NCBI GenBank assembly: GCA_964580525.1
Contig: CAZOKN010000004.1
Location: 13,532-77,531, forward strand
Length of the DNA stretch: 64,000 nt
Origin: CAZOKN01 sp964580525
Lineage (GTDB): Bacteria; Pseudomonadota; Alphaproteobacteria; Rickettsiales; UBA6187
Direction of reading: 5' to 3'
Shown here: positions 59,864 through 64,000 of the stretch, piece after piece
Numbering within the stretch: the first letter of the stretch is position 1
Layout: the number at the start of each line of letters is the position of its first letter
Notes under the pieces: model-generated
Seen by the model: the letters and a program-made list of their open reading frames with translations, nothing else
What the model was told of the DNA's origin: nothing
The model's database searches: none
Translations under genes and position numbers: made by a program

Positions 59864-61852
59864 CTAATTTTGGGCTTCAGCAGCATATTTTCTGGCCAAA
59901 TCTGTTCCTAGCCCAAAAGTTTCCTTATTTCCTATATATCGATACACTTGGGTGTTTTCCAATACGCGTTGTACATAGTTTCTGGTTTCCGAAAAAGGAA
60001 TCAATTCAATCCAGTCTATAATTTCTTCAGTTGAGTTCATTTTTCTAGGATCACCGAATTTATCCAGCCATTTTTTTATGTTGCCCGGACCAGCATTATA
60101 GGAAGCTATCGCCAAGATATAAGAGCCGCCGAAATTATCAATTAAAGTTTTGATGTAATGGCTGCCCAATTTGCTGTTGTAGCTTGGATTCAAAAGTCGG
60201 CTTTCGCTAAATTTTAAATTAAGATCTTTTGCCATTCTTTTTGCTGTGGCAGGAATTAACTGCATTAAGCCAATTGCATTAGCTGAGCTTCTTACAGTTG
60301 GATTAAAATTACTTTCCTGTCTTATTATCGCTAAAGTGAGAGGAAGCTCGGTTTCGTCGCTGTTGATTCCAGATATTTTTGGCCAGCCGGCTTTATTTAA
60401 TATTACGTCTTTTTTGATAGCGGCTTTTGCAGCAATAACAGAAAGTTCTTTTTTGCCAAATCTATCGCCAATTTTTCCTATTAAAGCCATTTCGCCAGGC
60501 GTTTTTGCATTTTCAATTGCTGCTATGATAAATTTCTCAGCCAATCTTTCTTCGTTAGCATCAAGTAGCCAAATCGCAATTTTCACCAATTTATTATTTT
60601 TATATATTTCCATATCGTCTTGAGAAGAGTTTGGAGAGCCTAGAATTTTTGCATAGTTATTTGTCTTTGTCTTTTCCATGGCAAGCTGTCCATAGAATGT
60701 TGTTGGATGGCTTGCTGCAATAGAATACCAGTTTTTAGCTATATCATTATTTCTATTTTTTTCAGCAGCGCGTCCCGCCCAATAAGCTGCACGAGCTTTG
60801 CTGACAGGGAATTCAACACTGTTATAAGCGTTATAAAAATGGGTATACGCTACTTTTGTTTCGTTGCGGAATCGGAGTGCTATCCAGCCAGCAAGCCATT
60901 CGCTTTCTGCAAAATCAGGAGTTCCCATAGTATTGCCGCTGTTTTTTGCGATAAGATAAGCATTATTATACTGGCGATCTTCTAGCAGTTCGCGCACTAC
61001 GCGATTTTTCAACTTCCACCATTTTTCCTGATAAGGCATTGTAATATTTATTTTCAGCATCAACTCAGCTTCGCGTTCATAATTTTCGCGTTGCTCATAC
61101 CAACGAATATTTTCGTATAATAAGCCAGGATCGCGGCGCAATTGTTGTGGAATTTTTGCAATAGACATATTGGAATAATGCTTGCTCTGCATAAGCATTA
61201 TTCTTGATGCGAATAGAGTTTTATAATCACTGTTTACCAAATAAAATAATCTTTTAGCTTCAGGAATTTTTTCTTCCCATAGTAAGCGGTCTATTCTTTT
61301 CACATGGTCTTCATCGCGCAATGCATTTACGTGTTTCTGTAAAAATTGTTCTTCTTCAACAGTTGTGAAATCGCCCTGTATCCAGCCTTGTCTTAGCAGT
61401 TCATTAACTTCTTCCTGAGGATAGCCAAGAGATTTTTTTGCTTCAGCTAGAAGGCGCATAGCCCGGCCTGTTATAGGTTTTTTTTGCTTGAAATACTCAA
61501 CTATATCTTTGTCAGGAAGCGATTCATTAAGAGCATTCTCAGATCGATTTTTCAAAATCTTAAGATTTGGCCAAGTTGGGTGGGTTTGTATAAAACTTTG
61601 TATTTCGCTATAATTGCTATCAGAAGCAGTTTCCTGATATTGCATCCAAACAATTAGATCTATTAAATCTTTATTACCACTTTCAAAAGCTTTCATCCTA
61701 GCAGCAGAAAATGAGCCGTTATCAGCTAGAGTTATGATGTTTACAATATCCGTTTTTGTTAAGCGTGGAGCAGCAGTTTGGGCTTGCGCCATTTCAGGCA
61801 CATTAAAAAGTAAATAAAAAATCAATGTTAGTATAAATATCTTTTTTTGCAT
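59864..61852 (-). CDS. slt: Soluble lytic murein transglycosylase
   Basis: A periplasmic enzyme that cleaves peptidoglycan with formation of anhydromuramic acid. The 662 residues have a signal peptide (hydrophobic residues 5-18, ending AQAQ), a long helical superhelix (about residues 40-450) and the C-terminal GH23 domain with the catalytic Glu in IIRQESNFNP, then GLMQLIPATAKRMA and IASYNAGPGNIKKWL. I place the start at ATG 61852; a GTG one codon earlier is equally possible, and neither has a clear ribosome site. Confidence 0.93.
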   Translation of the reverse strand: MQKKIFILTLIFYLLFNVPEMAQAQTAAPRLTKTDIVNIITLADNGSFSAARMKAFESGNKDLIDLIVWMQYQETASDSNYSEIQSFIQTHPTWPNLKILKNRSENALNESLPDKDIVEYFKQKKPITGRAMRLLAEAKKSLGYPQEEVNELLRQGWIQGDFTTVEEEQFLQKHVNALRDEDHVKRIDRLLWEEKIPEAKRLFYLVNSDYKTLFASRIMLMQSKHYSNMSIAKIPQQLRRDPGLLYENIRWYEQRENYEREAELMLKINITMPYQEKWWKLKNRVVRELLEDRQYNNAYLIAKNSGNTMGTPDFAESEWLAGWIALRFRNETKVAYTHFYNAYNSVEFPVSKARAAYWAGRAAEKNRNNDIAKNWYSIAASHPTTFYGQLAMEKTKTNNYAKILGSPNSSQDDMEIYKNNKLVKIAIWLLDANEERLAEKFIIAAIENAKTPGEMALIGKIGDRFGKKELSVIAAKAAIKKDVILNKAGWPKISGINSDETELPLTLAIIRQESNFNPTVRSSANAIGLMQLIPATAKRMAKDLNLKFSESRLLNPSYNSKLGSHYIKTLIDNFGGSYILAIASYNAGPGNIKKWLDKFGDPRKMNSTEEIIDWIELIPFSETRNYVQRVLENTQVYRYIGNKETFGLGTDLARKYAAEAQN

Positions 61853-61943
61853 CACTGGCAGATATAAGGTTAGATAAACAAGTTTGCAAATTATTTTAGA
61901 ATCTATTATTAGGGGTGGCTAAAAAACAGTGGAGAATAAAATT

Positions 61944-62885
61944 ATGAAAAGAGCTTTTGTATTCCCAGGTCAAGGATCTCAATTTGTTGGTATGGGCAAA
62001 GAAGCTTATGATTCATCGCCTGAGGCCAGAGCTGTATTTGAAGAGGTTAATGAAGCTCTAGGAGAAAATCTAACAAAACTAATTTTTGAAGGCCCTGCTG
62101 AAAATTTAACTCTTACACAAAATACCCAGCCAGCTCTTATGGCTGTTTCTGTTGCTTTAATGAAAATTATTGAAAAACAATCTGGTAAAAAAATACAAGA
62201 TTTATGTAGCTATGTAGCTGGACATTCTTTGGGTGAATATAGCGCGCTATGCGCTGCAGGCGCAATATCAATCGCAGACACAGCAAGACTTTTGCGTATT
62301 CGTGGTAATGCCATGGCAGAGGCGGTTCCTGCTGGACAAGGTGGTATGGCAGCTCTAATTGGAGTTGATTTTGAAAAAGCACAAGAAGTTGCTAAGAGTG
62401 TTTCTGATGTTGGAAGTTGCCAAGCTGCTAATGATAATGGTGGTGGTCAGGTGGTAATTAGTGGTTCAATGGCTGCGATTGATAAAGCCGTAGCGACAGC
62501 TTCGCAGCTTGGAGTTAAAAGAGCTGTTAAATTGCCTGTAAGTGCACCTTTCCATTCTGAACTTATGGCTCCAGCGGCAAAAATCATGCAGGAGGCTTTA
62601 GCTAAAGTTGTTGTAAATAAACCTGTTGTGCCTCTAATTGCAAATGTTACGGCTGATGAGGTTACTGATCCGCAAAAAATAAGAGATTTGTTGGTGGAGC
62701 AAGTTACAGGCATGGTGCGTTGGAGAGAGTCTGTTATTCAGCTCAAAGCAAAAAATGTTTCTAAAATTGTTGAAATAGGTGCCGGTAAAGTTTTGGCTGG
62801 CTTGGTGAAGCGTATCGAAGGTGATATTGAAACAGTTTCTCTGCAAAATCCTACCGATATAGAAGCGTTTTTGGCGACGCTTTAA
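61944..62885 (+). CDS. fabD: Malonyl-CoA:ACP transacylase
   Basis: Loads malonate onto acyl carrier protein for fatty-acid synthesis. The 313 residues show FVFPGQGSQFVGMG, NTQPALMAVSVAL, the active Ser in AGHSLGEYSALCAAG, the Arg in RIRGNAMAEAVP and the active His in PVSAPFHSELM. GGAG 9 nt upstream selects the ATG at 61944 over the GTG at 61929. fabG follows 67 bp later, the usual order. Confidence 0.96.
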   Translation: MKRAFVFPGQGSQFVGMGKEAYDSSPEARAVFEEVNEALGENLTKLIFEGPAENLTLTQNTQPALMAVSVALMKIIEKQSGKKIQDLCSYVAGHSLGEYSALCAAGAISIADTARLLRIRGNAMAEAVPAGQGGMAALIGVDFEKAQEVAKSVSDVGSCQAANDNGGGQVVISGSMAAIDKAVATASQLGVKRAVKLPVSAPFHSELMAPAAKIMQEALAKVVVNKPVVPLIANVTADEVTDPQKIRDLLVEQVTGMVRWRESVIQLKAKNVSKIVEIGAGKVLAGLVKRIEGDIETVSLQNPTDIEAFLATL

Positions 62886-62952
62886 TCGCTGATTGACAAA
62901 GGTAGGTTTTTCTTTAAAACCAGATTTCTTAAAAATTGAAAAGGATATTTTT

Positions 62953-63690
62953 ATGTTTAACCTGAATGGAAAAGTTGCTTTGGTAACGGGTGCTTCTGGC
63001 GGTATTGGTGAAGCTATAGCAAAGAATTTGCACAAGCAAGGTGCTACATTGGTTCTTTCTGCAAGGCGTGAAGATGCTCTAAATAAGTTGGCTGAAGAAT
63101 TGGGCAGCCGTGTTCATGTGTTGGTGTGTGATATCAGTAATAAAGAACAGGTTACAGGCCTTATGGATAAGGCGGAAGAAATAGCAGGGCAGGTTGATAT
63201 ATTAGTTTGCAATGCCGGTATTACTAAAGATAATCTTGTTCTGCGTATGAAAGACGAAGATTGGGATGATGTTTTAACCACAAATCTTGGTTCTGCTTTT
63301 ATATTAAATAGAGCAGCTTTCAAAAAAATGATGAAGCGTAGATGGGGACGCATCGTAAACATTACTTCTGTTGTTGGCGTTACAGGTAATCCTGGACAGG
63401 CTAACTATGCGGCATCAAAAGCTGGCATGATAGGTATGAGTAAATCTATAGCATCTGAATGTGCAGCTCGTGGAATTACGGTGAATTGTATTGCTCCTGG
63501 CTTTATCAAAACAGCTATGACTGATGCGTTAAATGATGCGCAGAAGGAAAAAATCACCAGTACTATACCAAATGGTGGTTTTGGTCTGCCTGATGACATT
63601 GCTAATGCTGCGGTTTTCCTTGCTAGTGAGGAAGCGCGTTACATTACAGGCCAAACTATCCATGTAAATGGTGGTATGTTGATGGTTTAG
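62953..63690 (+). CDS. fabG: 3-oxoacyl-ACP reductase
   Basis: NADPH-dependent reduction in the fatty-acid elongation cycle. The 245 residues have the SDR motifs TGASGGIGEAIAKNL, NAGITKDNL, catalytic Ser in NITSVVG, YAASKAG for Tyr/Lys and the C-terminal GQTIHVNGGM. AAGGA 7 nt upstream fixes the ATG at 62953. In most bacteria acpP follows; here the stop is followed at once by a broken nucleotidyltransferase gene. Confidence 0.96.
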   Translation: MFNLNGKVALVTGASGGIGEAIAKNLHKQGATLVLSARREDALNKLAEELGSRVHVLVCDISNKEQVTGLMDKAEEIAGQVDILVCNAGITKDNLVLRMKDEDWDDVLTTNLGSAFILNRAAFKKMMKRRWGRIVNITSVVGVTGNPGQANYAASKAGMIGMSKSIASECAARGITVNCIAPGFIKTAMTDALNDAQKEKITSTIPNGGFGLPDDIANAAVFLASEEARYITGQTIHVNGGMLMV

Positions 63691-63862
63691 GGGTGATCAC
63701 AAAAAATTCTCTGACCTTGATTTATGTTTTATCCGCCCCGAGCCGATGTCAATTTCTGAAATGAGCAAACTGCCATTCAAGGTCGATGTTTTGGACTATC
63801 ACCAGATTTCTGATGAGTTTAAAAGGATTATTGACCGGGATAAGGTGGCGTTGGAGTGTTAG
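63689..63862 (+). pseudogene. 3' remnant of an MNT-type nucleotidyltransferase gene
   Basis: In the frame from 63689 to the TAG at 63860-63862 the translation reads RGDHKKFSDLDLCFIRPE and later FKVDVLDYHQISDEFKRII. This fits the conserved end of MNT (minimal nucleotidyltransferase) proteins, where GSRARG is followed by SD-[IL]-DL and KVDVVD. The N-terminal half, including the GSR motif, is missing and no start codon is present; the similarity begins exactly at the fabG stop. MNT proteins are often antitoxins paired with HEPN toxins. From 63863 to the window end I see no gene. Confidence 0.65.
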
Positions 63863-64000
63863 AAAATAGGAAACATAAAGTTAGACACAGGAATTTTTCT
63901 TGTTTTTCTTATTTATTATCCAACCAGAACCACATACGGCAGCTTATCGTATTATCTGATATAATGTATGTTACAGTTGTCATGTCCCCAGTAAAAGTAT

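Noticed and set aside
63863..64000. Possible insertion-sequence end near the right edge
   Set aside because: GTTAGACACAGG and TGTCCCC look faintly like IS termini, but there is no transposase, no paired inverted repeat and no target duplication inside the window.
1..64000. CRISPR arrays, rRNA, tRNA, prophage or complete mobile elements
   Set aside because: I found no evenly spaced repeats, no cloverleaf in the larger gaps, and no integrase, transposase or phage structural genes; small RNAs cannot be excluded by eye.

Overview
The window looks like chromosomal DNA of an AT-rich alphaproteobacterium. Several arrangements are typical of that class: DUF1467-proS-lolC-lolD, chorismate mutase-hisC beside metX-metW, a TauE/SafE gene overlapping a TIGR02186 gene, purD next to xseA, a DUF2336 protein, a short proline-tRNA ligase, frataxin, and histidine kinases whose HisKA region resembles the PleC/DivJ group. 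A VirB4-like ATPase has an N-terminus like that of Rickettsiales VirB4. The cell nevertheless keeps serine, histidine, methionine and aromatic amino-acid genes plus peptidoglycan and LPS genes, so it is not a strongly reduced obligate parasite. I did not compute GC content and cannot name a genus.

Layout. 0-3.5 kb: serA (cut by the left edge) and serC, a type IV pilin-like gene with a strong promoter and a 7-bp tandem repeat at its start, and an alpha/beta hydrolase. 3.5-8.5 kb: two envelope glycosyltransferases, a lone STAS protein, thrS, and infC, which appears to start with AUA. 8.5-11.7 kb: TauE/SafE exporter, TIGR02186 protein, universal stress protein, nfu behind a promoter containing a large dyad, and a small basic exported protein. 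11.7-19 kb: folC, hisC and chorismate mutase on the minus strand, then metX, metW, a LysE exporter and gloB, with an EamA transporter facing them. 19-29 kb: DUF1467, proS, lolC, lolD and part of the dcw cluster (murC, a SIMPL gene, murB, ddl, ftsQ, ftsA; no ftsZ follows). 29-38 kb: phosphohexomutase, SDR, gmk, a class A PBP, cyaY, a histidine kinase and comM.

38-51 kb is the accessory part. It holds a duplicated-domain gene split by one in-frame TAA, small exported proteins and lipoproteins, a TPR lipoprotein, a Gly/Ser-rich protein, a second histidine kinase, a 488-residue protein of unknown function, and a VirB4-like ATPase with Arg in place of the Walker A Lys. The VirB4 gene overlaps the gene for a large secreted Cys-rich/Gly-rich protein. 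51-64 kb returns mostly to housekeeping genes: a Tat-exported TRAP binding protein, yciB, an AsmA-like protein, DUF2336, purD, xseA, mutT, ndk with a clear terminator, a GGDEF/EAL protein, slt, fabD and fabG. A truncated MNT-type nucleotidyltransferase then lies where acpP would be expected.

Possible regulatory theme: perfect TTAA-N7-TTAA motifs (the CtrA box of Alphaproteobacteria) lie upstream of a histidine kinase, the small exported proteins, the DUF2336 gene and, as three phased half-sites, the EAL gene. This suggests a cell-cycle or surface-lifestyle regulon, but in AT-rich DNA some of these must be chance. I saw no rRNA, tRNA, CRISPR array, prophage or complete insertion sequence.
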